Part shown: in pieces, positions 35,920-43,693 of the stretch
Layout: every line of letters begins with the position of its first letter
Position numbering within the stretch: the first letter of the stretch is position 1
Assembly: GCF_017744115.1 (NCBI RefSeq)
Contig: NZ_JAGHQW010000019.1
Coordinates: forward strand, 35,329-99,328
Direction of reading: 5' to 3'
Length of the DNA stretch: 64,000 nt
From: Salinisphaera sp. G21_0
GTDB lineage: Bacteria; Pseudomonadota; Gammaproteobacteria; Pseudomonadales; Endozoicomonadaceae
Translations under genes and position numbers: made by a program
The notes under the pieces: model-generated
Told to the model about the DNA's origin: nothing
Database searches by the model: none
The model's input: the letters and a program-made list of their open reading frames with translations, nothing else

Positions 35920-37158
35920 ATGAAACTTAAGCCAATTGCACTTTTTCTGGGGATGGGTGTTTTTCTGCAGGCAAACGCAGGTGTGGTTAAAACAGAAGGT
36001 GAAGATATCATTGTCAGCACCAAAAATGGTGGCCTTCAGTTAAAAACAGAGAGTGGTGATTTCTCTTTTAAGGTCAGCGGCAAGCTCCAGTGGGATGTTG
36101 CCAGCTATGACGATCTTTATGGACAGGACACGACGAATTTAGCGAACCCGAAAGATGGCTTAACCTCCTACATTCGCCGTGGTGAAATCAAGGTCAGCGG
36201 CAAAGCCTATGGCCTCTGGAAATACGGACTTAAGCTGAAAACAGGCAGTGATGATTCCATCGATCTGGATGATGCCACCATCGGTTATACCGGTTTTAAA
36301 CCTGTTGAAGTTACCGTAGGCCGATGGGATATGGATTTTGGTCTGGAAGACTCTACCAGCTCTTCATGGATTACCGGTATTGAAAGGCCTTTTGTCCTTA
36401 ATATGATGAATGGGGCCGGTGGTAATGAGTATGGTGTGAGAGCATCCAGCTCAGCAAAAAACTACACCGCACAGCTGGCATTGGTTAATACCGGTAATAG
36501 CGAAAGCAATAATTCCAGCAAAGACAGTATTGGCTATTCATTCCGTGGTACCTATGTTCCCATTATGAATGACGAAATGCTTTTGCACCTCGGTCTGAGC
36601 GTTTTTGACGGCAATCCGGATAATGCTGATGTTGATGGTGACACCCGGTTAGGCATCAAAAAAGGTGAGAAGAGCACACTGTTTGACACTGTAAATACTG
36701 TGACCAGTGATCGTGAATACGCTGTTGAAGCAGCCTTTCAGATGCAGTCTCTGAAGCTGCAGGGTGAATATCTGCAAAGGAAAATCAAGTCAGGTACTGC
36801 GAGTTCTGATGTTAAGCTGAATGGCTACTATGGTGAGATTTCCTATATGTTGGATGGTGGCAAGCGCTCCTACAAGAAAGGAAGCTTCAGTAAGCCCAAA
36901 GGGGGTAAGTGGGAGGCCTTCGCCCGTTATACAGCAATGGATGTTGACGCCCAGAGTGCCGTATCAAAAGGTAATAATGGTAAGGATGTAGAAGCTTCCA
37001 GTTATACGGTAGGGGTGAATTACTTCCCAACCGCTAATATTCGCGCCAGCCTGAACTATGTCACAGGCCAGCTGGATAACCATGCAGATATTGAGGGGGT
37101 AGCCAATGCAGAGGATAAGGGAACCGCGATTGTTGGTAGAATTCAGTACGTATTCTGA
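35920..37158 (+). CDS. OprP/OprO-like outer-membrane porin
   Basis: A 412-residue beta-barrel protein. A Sec signal peptide, MKLKPIALFLGMGVFLQANA, is cleaved before GVVKT. The mature part has alternating amphipathic strands, the KVSGKLQWDVASYDD and RRGEIKVSGKAYGLWKYGLKL stretches typical of the phosphate-selective porin O/P family, and ends in Phe (RIQYVF), the assembly signal of outer-membrane barrels. It would pass phosphate or similar anions. The ATG at 35920 is used because the signal peptide begins there. A single Pho-box-like half (CTGTCAT at 35852) lies upstream, too little for a call. Confidence 0.88.
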   Translation: MKLKPIALFLGMGVFLQANAGVVKTEGEDIIVSTKNGGLQLKTESGDFSFKVSGKLQWDVASYDDLYGQDTTNLANPKDGLTSYIRRGEIKVSGKAYGLWKYGLKLKTGSDDSIDLDDATIGYTGFKPVEVTVGRWDMDFGLEDSTSSSWITGIERPFVLNMMNGAGGNEYGVRASSSAKNYTAQLALVNTGNSESNNSSKDSIGYSFRGTYVPIMNDEMLLHLGLSVFDGNPDNADVDGDTRLGIKKGEKSTLFDTVNTVTSDREYAVEAAFQMQSLKLQGEYLQRKIKSGTASSDVKLNGYYGEISYMLDGGKRSYKKGSFSKPKGGKWEAFARYTAMDVDAQSAVSKGNNGKDVEASSYTVGVNYFPTANIRASLNYVTGQLDNHADIEGVANAEDKGTAIVGRIQYVF

Positions 37159-37176
37159 GTGAAATAGTAACTTGAG

Positions 37177-37200
37177 GCCCTGATGCCATCAGGGCTTTTT
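37177..37200 (+). terminator. Rho-independent terminator of the porin gene
   Basis: GCCCTGAT-GCC-ATCAGGGC is an 8-bp perfect stem followed by TTTTT, 18 bp after the stop. Confidence 0.9.
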
Positions 37201-37439
37201 GCGTCTTTAAGGGCTGTGATCAATCATGATCTCATGCATAAATGCTGGCAGGCTGAATAAATATAAGTGTTGGACGCAGGTTATTCGGCAAAGTCAAGCG
37301 CATTGACATTGTTAATCAACTGCTTGCCCGGGAAGTCTGCCCACAGCAGACCAAGTCGCTTGATAGATCCGGTTAATGAGTACGTGTTATTTGACCTGTC
37401 AGAACCTGTGGATGTCGTTAAGTCCCACAGGCTCTTACT

Positions 37440-37460
37440 CTGCCGGGTGATACCCGGCAG
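37440..37460. terminator. GC-rich hairpin downstream of hldE
   Basis: CTGCCGGG-TGATA-CCCGGCAG is a perfect 8-bp stem 50 bp past the hldE stop on the minus strand. No T-tract follows. A second, looser stem (AGAACCTGTGG/CCCACAGGCTCT) lies beside it. Confidence 0.45.
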
Positions 37461-37510
37461 GTGATTCATGAGATCAGGAGCTGGCCACAGAGGTTATGGC
37501 CAGGCAATCG

Positions 37511-38953
37511 TCAGGCAGGTTGTGCTTCTTTTTCATCGCGGATTTTATCAACAATGGCAGTGGTTGAGCAGTTCTCCAGGAAAGCCAGCACTTTTACTTC
37601 GCCGCCGTATTCATGAACAATCGGGGCACCGACCACTTCATCCAGTGAGTAGTCGCCACCTTTTACCAGTACATCCGGCTTGATTGCCTGAATCAGATTT
37701 TCCGGGGTATCTTCATCAAAACTGACAACCCAGTCCACTGCCTCCAGGCCAGCAAGTACTGCCATTCGGCGGTCCACCGGGTTAATCGGGCGTCCTTCGC
37801 CTTTCAGGCGGGTGACAGAATCATCGCCATTAATGGCAAGAATCAGCCTGTCCCCCTGTTTGCGTGCCTGCTCCAGGTAGCCAACATGGCCAGCATGGAG
37901 GATATCAAAACAGCCATTGGTAAATACGATCTTTTCGCCATGAGCCCGGGCATCTTCAACCGCAACCATCAATTGCTCAGCAGATACGGCACCTCTTTCA
38001 GCACCCAGCTCCCGGTTCACTTCACGTCTCAGTTCGGGCATGGAGACGCTGGCGGTGCCTAACTTGGCCACAACAATGCCGGCGGCAATATTGGCCAGAC
38101 CGGCAGCCTGGGGCATGTTACAGCCAGCGGCCAGGGAGGCGGCCAGTACCGAGATAACCGTGTCGCCTGCACCTGTTACATCGAAAACTTCTCTTGCCCT
38201 TGCCGGGAAGTGAACCTCAGGTTCATTTTCCCGGATCAGGGTCATGCCGTGTTCACTGCGGGTAATAAGCAGTGCTCCCAGCTCAAGGTCTTTTAACAGT
38301 TGTTGACCTTTACTGACCAGCTCTTCTTCGCTGCGGCAGGGGCCAACAATTGTCTCAAACTCTTTCAGGTTGGGCGTTATCACCGTGGCACCACGGTAAC
38401 GCTCAAAGCTGCTGCCTTTGGGGTCCACGAGAACGGGAATATTATGGGATCGGGCCAGGCGAATCAGCTGCTGGCAGCCCTGCAGAGTTCCCTTGCCGTA
38501 ATCAGAAAGGACAATGGCGCTCAGATTATGGATAAGCTGGGCGGCCTTTTCTTCAATGACATCGGGACTCAGACCATCAAAGCTTTCTTCATGATCCAGA
38601 CGAATCAATTGCTGATGCTGGGAAATGACCCGTAACTTGGTAATGGTCGGTGCACCGGGAATTCGGGCAAAGCTGCAGTAAATGCCAGCGGCCTCCAGTC
38701 GGGTCTGAAGGGCATCGGCGGCTTCATCGTCACCGGTCGCTGCGATAACCCATGCCGGTGCGCCCAGTGTGGCAATGTTGAGGGCAACATTGCCCGCTCC
38801 GCCCGGACGGTCTTCTATCTGTCCGACTTTGACTACAGGCACTGGCGCTTCCGGTGAAATCCGGGAGGTGGCACCATGCCAGTATCGATCCAGCATGATA
38901 TCGCCAATTACCAGGACTTTGGCCAGATCAAAACGGGGAATCGTCAATTTCAT
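37511..38953 (-). CDS. hldE: Bifunctional heptose-7-phosphate kinase / heptose-1-phosphate adenylyltransferase
   Basis: A 480-residue fusion enzyme of ADP-L-glycero-D-manno-heptose synthesis for the LPS inner core. The N-terminal ribokinase-type domain has GDIMLDRYW, SRISPEAPVPVV, RPGGAGNVA and DVTGAGDTV. The C-terminal nucleotidyltransferase has VFTNGCFDILHAGHVGYL with the HxGH motif. Length equals the usual 475-480. The ATG at 38953 is used; the TTG before it adds one residue. msbA, normally its direct neighbour in pseudomonads, lies upstream with an unrelated gene between. Confidence 0.96.
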   Translation of the reverse strand: MKLTIPRFDLAKVLVIGDIMLDRYWHGATSRISPEAPVPVVKVGQIEDRPGGAGNVALNIATLGAPAWVIAATGDDEAADALQTRLEAAGIYCSFARIPGAPTITKLRVISQHQQLIRLDHEESFDGLSPDVIEEKAAQLIHNLSAIVLSDYGKGTLQGCQQLIRLARSHNIPVLVDPKGSSFERYRGATVITPNLKEFETIVGPCRSEEELVSKGQQLLKDLELGALLITRSEHGMTLIRENEPEVHFPARAREVFDVTGAGDTVISVLAASLAAGCNMPQAAGLANIAAGIVVAKLGTASVSMPELRREVNRELGAERGAVSAEQLMVAVEDARAHGEKIVFTNGCFDILHAGHVGYLEQARKQGDRLILAINGDDSVTRLKGEGRPINPVDRRMAVLAGLEAVDWVVSFDEDTPENLIQAIKPDVLVKGGDYSLDEVVGAPIVHEYGGEVKVLAFLENCSTTAIVDKIRDEKEAQPA

Positions 38954-39177
38954 CAATGAGGTCCAGTCAGCTTAATGGCAGTTGCTTACCATACCACAGC
39001 CGTGCAATATGCACCTTAAAGTCAGTTGACGGGTATTTTGGCAAAGGTTGTACAGCGTATGCTGGTACACCTTATGTGCCTTGTTTCGCGTTTCCGGATC
39101 GGGAGCAGTACAGCTGTTTTACGGTAAATTGGCGACTTTACCACAGATGTTTTCTGCTGCGTAAGTGAGAAAGAATA

Positions 39178-40644
39178 TTAATCCTGTGACGTCAGATGGT
39201 CGTCGTAATCCTCGACACTCGTATCATCAATTTCAGCCTGGGTGTCCTGGCATTTAGACAGGTATTTTTGCAGTTTATTATTCTGGGAGTCTTTAAGTTC
39301 AGTGGCGTATTGAGGGTTATGTTCAAGTAGTGTTTTGAGCTTGGCTTTATCATTACGCTCGATCAGCAAAGCGATTTGTTTGGCAAGGGATAGTGTTTTT
39401 TCTGAGGGATTTTCTAATTTATAAGAACTGGCAGGGGCTACGGTTGGCGAAGGTTGAGCTGATGCAGATGATTGGGGGGCTTTTGGTTTTGACGATCTTG
39501 CCGGTTGCTCGCTCATGCTATTCAGCAGAGATTTTAAGGTTCTGTTTTGAAATTTTTCAAGGTTATCCGATTGAACTTCTTTTGTTCTTGGGCAGTAAGT
39601 TAGCCCTGCCGGGTTCAGCTTGGGCCTTTTGAACAACGCATGGTAGGGGTGGCTTTCAGGCAGCGACTTTGAGAAAGAGGTGATTAATTTGAATGGCGGG
39701 ATGTGGCTGGATTGTGTTTTTATGCAGGGAATAACAAGGGTTTTATCCTGACTTTTCCATAATCCCAATGTCTTGAAGAGTATGGCAATGTCACAATTAT
39801 CATCACTGGTATCAGGGCAAGTTGAGTCAGTTTGAGCCTGAACACGTTTTGAGGTCGCAGGATCATAAAAAGTACAAATTGTGGAAAGCAATGCCCCAAT
39901 AAAATCCGCAGTGGTATGACATGTTTTAAAAGGGTCATCAGGTATAAAAAACGTAGCATCCTGGTGGGAGATGGTCTCAGTAATTATTTCACTTACTTTT
40001 TTATGTCTGAAAGCGATCGATAGTTTATAGGTGCTATGTTCGCTGAACATTATTAGTGCGTTAGTATTATCAGGTGGAAATAATTCTGGCATTAAAATGT
40101 GCTTTGGTATGTTGGAGACTCTGCGGGTTGCCATATTCAACGTACCTGACAGAAAAGCCTCGGCAATGTGTGCTGGATTTTCCCTGTCAAACCTGCCCAG
40201 TTGAATTGATCGGAGTATCAATGCTCTTTTGCATTTGGTCATGAACTCGATGAGTTCCTTAAACATTAAATTTCGTGGGTATTTAGTCGAGATCTTTTGC
40301 CACTGCTGAATACACGCTTGCAACTCATTGGGCAGAGAACTTTCCGTAATGTCATTATTTTGAGTGCCTTTTAGCGGTATAGAAGAACCAGAGCCTGAAG
40401 AGGCAAGTATTGTTGTGTCGGCACTACCGGGAAGCACAGCTCTTGATTCAATGTTAGTGGTCCTGGTGGATGTTATGTCATTGGAGTCGGACTGAATGGA
40501 TGTATGCGTCTGACATTTTGCCAATGTTCGGTGAGGAGAAAAAACACATTTGGAGCTATCAGAAGCGGGTGTTAAAGGCCGGGTTAACTGATTGGAAGGT
40601 GCTGCCGAGACGTTTGCCGGGTTAGTGCCTGGATATGTTTCCAT
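39178..40644 (-). CDS. Unknown effector-like protein between msbA and hldE
   Basis: A 488-residue protein I cannot place. The ATG at 40644 (METYPGTNP) is preferred because CAGG lies 8 nt upstream; an ATG at 40683 adds 13 residues. The N-terminal 110 residues are Ser/Thr-rich and disordered. A helical core (LQACIQQWQKI, LMFKELIEFMTKCKRALILR) follows, then a Pro/Ser/Ala-rich linker and a short C-terminal stretch (LAKQIALLIERNDKAKLKTLLEHNPQYA written in two halves: LAKQIALLIERNDKAK and LKTLLEHNPQYA) that resembles one and a half ankyrin-like helices. The tail is very acidic (DDTSVEDYDD). It looks inserted into the msbA-hldE pair. Confidence 0.55.
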   Translation of the reverse strand: METYPGTNPANVSAAPSNQLTRPLTPASDSSKCVFSPHRTLAKCQTHTSIQSDSNDITSTRTTNIESRAVLPGSADTTILASSGSGSSIPLKGTQNNDITESSLPNELQACIQQWQKISTKYPRNLMFKELIEFMTKCKRALILRSIQLGRFDRENPAHIAEAFLSGTLNMATRRVSNIPKHILMPELFPPDNTNALIMFSEHSTYKLSIAFRHKKVSEIITETISHQDATFFIPDDPFKTCHTTADFIGALLSTICTFYDPATSKRVQAQTDSTCPDTSDDNCDIAILFKTLGLWKSQDKTLVIPCIKTQSSHIPPFKLITSFSKSLPESHPYHALFKRPKLNPAGLTYCPRTKEVQSDNLEKFQNRTLKSLLNSMSEQPARSSKPKAPQSSASAQPSPTVAPASSYKLENPSEKTLSLAKQIALLIERNDKAKLKTLLEHNPQYATELKDSQNNKLQKYLSKCQDTQAEIDDTSVEDYDDHLTSQD

Positions 40645-40728
40645 TGGAAATGCCTGTTTAAGCTCAAGATACGACCAGTACATGGTTTCAATTTAATTGA
40701 TGAGTTCCTTCTATCAATGGCTCCCAAG

Positions 40729-40775
40729 CTCCGTTCATCCTGAGCTGAGCCGAAGGGCACCCGGGGTGAACGGAG
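40729..40775. repeat. CTCCGTTCATCC palindromic repeat
   Basis: CTCCGTTCATCC (40729-40740) pairs with GGGGTGAACGGAG (about 40763-40775) with one G-T-type mismatch, enclosing TGAGCTGAGCCGAAGG. The TTCATCCTGAGC...TCGAAGG core is a dispersed bacterial repeat type. It sits between msbA and the unknown gene and could end the msbA transcript. Confidence 0.6.
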
Positions 40776-40860
40776 ATTTTACACATCAAACTTATTGAAA
40801 TGATGTACTAGGTAGGATTGAAAAAGGGAGCAAAAGTTCCATTTTCTTCCTGTGTAATAT

Positions 40861-42675
40861 TTAAACTTGTTCCACGGTAACAGGCGGTTCATCCTGAAAC
40901 TGCATCTTGTGCAGTTTGGCGTAATGTTCACCTTTCGCCAGCAGTTCAGTATGGGTTCCCCGTTCAATAATTCGGCCATGCTCCATTACCAGGATGCAGT
41001 CGGCATTCTCAATGGTTGACAGGCGGTGGGCAATCACCAGGGTGGTACGGCCTTTCATGATGCTATCCAGGGCTGCCTGAATATGGCGCTCGGATTCCGT
41101 GTCCAGGGCTGAGGTTGCTTCATCCAGAATCAGGATGGGCGCATCTTTAAGCACCGCACGGGCAATGGCCAGACGCTGACGCTGGCCACCGGACAGGAGA
41201 ACGCCGTCTTCGCCAACAATCGTGTGAATACCGTCCGACATGTCTTTGATGAACTCTGTGGCATGGGCCGCTTCTGCAGCCAGGCGGATATCTTCCTGAT
41301 CGGCCGTATCCCCCAGGGCACCGTAGGCAATATTTCTGGCAACGGTATCATTGAACAGGGTGATGTTCTGGCTGACCAGGGCAATTTGGCTGCGCAGGTT
41401 TTTCAATTCAAAGTCATTCAGGGGGACACCGTCAATCAGGATATCGCCTTCGGTATGGTTATAGAACCTGGGAACAAGATTGGCGAGGGTGCTTTTGCCG
41501 GAACCGGATCGCCCTACCAGGGCGTAGGTTTGTCCCGGTTGAATGGTGAAGCTGATGTCTTTCAGTGCGGGTGATTCCGCACCCGGATAGGCAAAACCAA
41601 TCTGCCTGAATTCAACGCAACCGGTTACCCGGTCACAGGTGTACTGGCCATGATTGGCTTCTGGTGTTTCATCCACCATGGCGAAAATACTTTCTGCCGC
41701 CGCGATGCCCTTCTGGATACTGGCGTTCACTTCGCTGAGCTGGCGGATCGGCTTGGGCAGCAGGGCGGCCGCCGTCACATATCCCACCAGGGTTGCTGTG
41801 GTTGAGTCACCTTTGACAAAAAGAACCATAAACAGCAAAAGGGCAAGGGCTATGGAGACGATAAATTGCAGAACCGGTGTATGGACGGAGCCCGCTTTCG
41901 CCAGCTTAAGGTTCTGGCGGGTATTGGCGGCACTGGAAGACCGGAAGCGATCACATTCATAACCTTCACCGCCAAACCCCCTGACCTCCCGATAGCCATT
42001 AATGGTTTCCGAGGTGACATGGGTCAGGTCACCCATGGAATTTTGCATATTCCGGCTGATCCTTCGGAAACGTTTGCTGGCATAGGCAACCACCATGGCG
42101 ATGATTGGCAGTGCGGCAATAAAGATCAGGGTCATCTTCCAGCTGGTGTAAAACAGGAAGCTGAGCAGGAAGACAACGGTCAGGCCTTCCCGGACGGCAA
42201 CACGAATGGCATCAGTCGCTGCGGCAGTCACCAGGCTGACGTTATAGGTAATACGGGCAATCAGGTGGCCGGAGTTGTTGTTATCAAAGAATGCATTGGG
42301 CAGGTTGATCATGCGCTCGAACATCTCGGTTCTCAGGTCATGGATAACAAAGTTCGCGACCTTGGAGATGTAGTAATTACCCAGATAAGAGCCGATGCCC
42401 CGAACGATGGCGATAAGGACCATCAGTGACGGGATCAGCCAGAGTGATGAAACAGATGAGTTGGGAAGCCATGCCTGGTTCTGCAGCAGGGTGACCTCTT
42501 CACCTTCCAGCGCCTGGACAAAGTATTCAAGCAGTTTGGCAAAACCGGGCTGGGTCAGGGCAAATATAGCCAGGCCAAGGAGGCTCAGGGCAAAATAGCC
42601 TGAGTAGGGTTTTACGTAAGTCAGCAGTCGAAGGTAAATCTGCAGACTGCCAGGATTAGGGTTCTGTTCTGACAT
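40861..42675 (-). CDS. msbA: Lipid A export permease/ATP-binding protein MsbA
   Basis: A 604-residue half-size ABC exporter that flips core-lipid A across the inner membrane. Six membrane helices occupy about residues 20-320. The nucleotide-binding domain has Walker A GRSGSGKST, the signature LLSGGQRQRLAIARA, Walker B ILILDEATSALD and the H-loop VIAHRLS. Length is slightly above the E. coli protein (582). It belongs functionally with hldE in LPS formation. Confidence 0.95.
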   Translation of the reverse strand: MSEQNPNPGSLQIYLRLLTYVKPYSGYFALSLLGLAIFALTQPGFAKLLEYFVQALEGEEVTLLQNQAWLPNSSVSSLWLIPSLMVLIAIVRGIGSYLGNYYISKVANFVIHDLRTEMFERMINLPNAFFDNNNSGHLIARITYNVSLVTAAATDAIRVAVREGLTVVFLLSFLFYTSWKMTLIFIAALPIIAMVVAYASKRFRRISRNMQNSMGDLTHVTSETINGYREVRGFGGEGYECDRFRSSSAANTRQNLKLAKAGSVHTPVLQFIVSIALALLLFMVLFVKGDSTTATLVGYVTAAALLPKPIRQLSEVNASIQKGIAAAESIFAMVDETPEANHGQYTCDRVTGCVEFRQIGFAYPGAESPALKDISFTIQPGQTYALVGRSGSGKSTLANLVPRFYNHTEGDILIDGVPLNDFELKNLRSQIALVSQNITLFNDTVARNIAYGALGDTADQEDIRLAAEAAHATEFIKDMSDGIHTIVGEDGVLLSGGQRQRLAIARAVLKDAPILILDEATSALDTESERHIQAALDSIMKGRTTLVIAHRLSTIENADCILVMEHGRIIERGTHTELLAKGEHYAKLHKMQFQDEPPVTVEQV

Positions 42676-43009
42676 GGTATAGGATCATTTCCGGCTCTGG
42701 ACAGACGTTGCCATGAGCGTAAGTGCCGCTTCCCTGTTGATTAAAAGAAAAGTCTGGCTGGGAAGAACGTTCTGGCGGCATTTTCATTAAAATAAAAATG
42801 AACCCGCGAGCATAACAGCGAAATCAGCCATTTAAAAAGCCTTTTTGCGAGGCGTTTGCCGAAGCGCTTCAGGAAAAATAGCAGGTTTGTTTATTCGGTT
42901 GCGGAAAAAGGACAGGCTTAAAACTGGAATGTGCTAGCTACCCCGTCCGTTTTGACAAGCTGCTGATCAGGTATTACCTTTTGTAATACTCGAACCAGAG
43001 ACCTCAGCC
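42676..43009. other. Divergent region msbA / toxin-antitoxin module
   Basis: About 330 bp. It holds the module's operator at 42971-42989 and presumably the msbA promoter. No RNA gene or other ORF is seen. Confidence 0.4.
42971..42989. promoter_or_regulatory. Inverted-repeat operator of the AbrB/PIN module
   Basis: GTATTAC-CTTTT-GTAATAC is a perfect 7-bp inverted repeat with a 5-nt spacer, 20 bp before the antitoxin ATG. It has the same spacer length and placement as the operator at 345-367. Confidence 0.6.
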
Positions 43010-43288
43010 ATGTCAACCAGCTCAATCACCAGCAAAGGGCAGGTCACCATTCCCAGTGCTATTCGGGAAAAATATCAGTTGCAACCCGGTGATAAAGTGC
43101 TCTTTCAAGAAAAAGACGGGGTAATCATCCTGACCCCCATGTCTGACGATATTGAAGCCCTTGGAGGGTGCCTGGCCCAACACACCAATGGTCGCAGGGC
43201 ATCGCTGGACGATATGGAAAAAGCCATTAAGGCGGGTGCCTCTGAAACCTGGATCAATAAACATGACCAGCACAAAGGCAAGCAGTAA
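43010..43288 (+). CDS. AbrB/SpoVT-family antitoxin
   Basis: A 92-residue protein. SSITSKGQVTIPSAIREKY followed by LQPGDKVLF is the AbrB/MazE swapped-hairpin DNA-binding domain. The C-terminal 45 residues (helical, then KHDQHKGKQ) should bind the toxin. The TAA overlaps the toxin ATG (TAATG). It represses its own operon through the palindrome upstream, by analogy with VapB-type antitoxins. Confidence 0.88.
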   Translation: MSTSSITSKGQVTIPSAIREKYQLQPGDKVLFQEKDGVIILTPMSDDIEALGGCLAQHTNGRRASLDDMEKAIKAGASETWINKHDQHKGKQ

Positions 43289-43674
43289 TGGACGGTATTG
43301 ACACGAATATCCTGATTCGCTATCTGGTTCGGGATGACGAGCCTCAGTATCAACAGGTTCTCAACTTCCTCACCGGTTGCCAGAAGTTTTACATCAGCCC
43401 TCTGGTGTTGATAGAAACTGTGTGGGTACTCAGTCATTTTTACAGGGTAGACCCCGAACAGCAATGTCAGAAACTCAGAGCTGTTTTGCACCTGCAAAAG
43501 TGCGTAACTGATCGTTGTCCGGAAACCCTGAAAGCTCTTGATGATTATCAACAGGGTTATGATTTTGCGGATGCCATGATCGGGCATCATAACAAACAAC
43601 AATGTGCAACAACCCTGACCTTTGACCGCAAGGCTTCAAGGTTGCCTGAGTTCAGCCTGCTCTGGCCGCAGTGA
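43288..43674 (+). CDS. PIN-domain toxin
   Basis: A 128-residue PIN ribonuclease. MDGIDTNILIRYLVRDD carries the first Asp, ISPLVLIETVWVL the conserved Glu, FADAMIGHHN the Asp motif and LTFDRKASRL the final Asp, so the active site is complete. It differs from the VapC at 626-1039 and belongs to the AbrB-paired PIN group. It is translationally coupled to the antitoxin. RNA target unknown. Confidence 0.88.
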   Translation: MDGIDTNILIRYLVRDDEPQYQQVLNFLTGCQKFYISPLVLIETVWVLSHFYRVDPEQQCQKLRAVLHLQKCVTDRCPETLKALDDYQQGYDFADAMIGHHNKQQCATTLTFDRKASRLPEFSLLWPQ

Positions 43675-43693
43675 TCGCCGGGAGGTACAGGTC

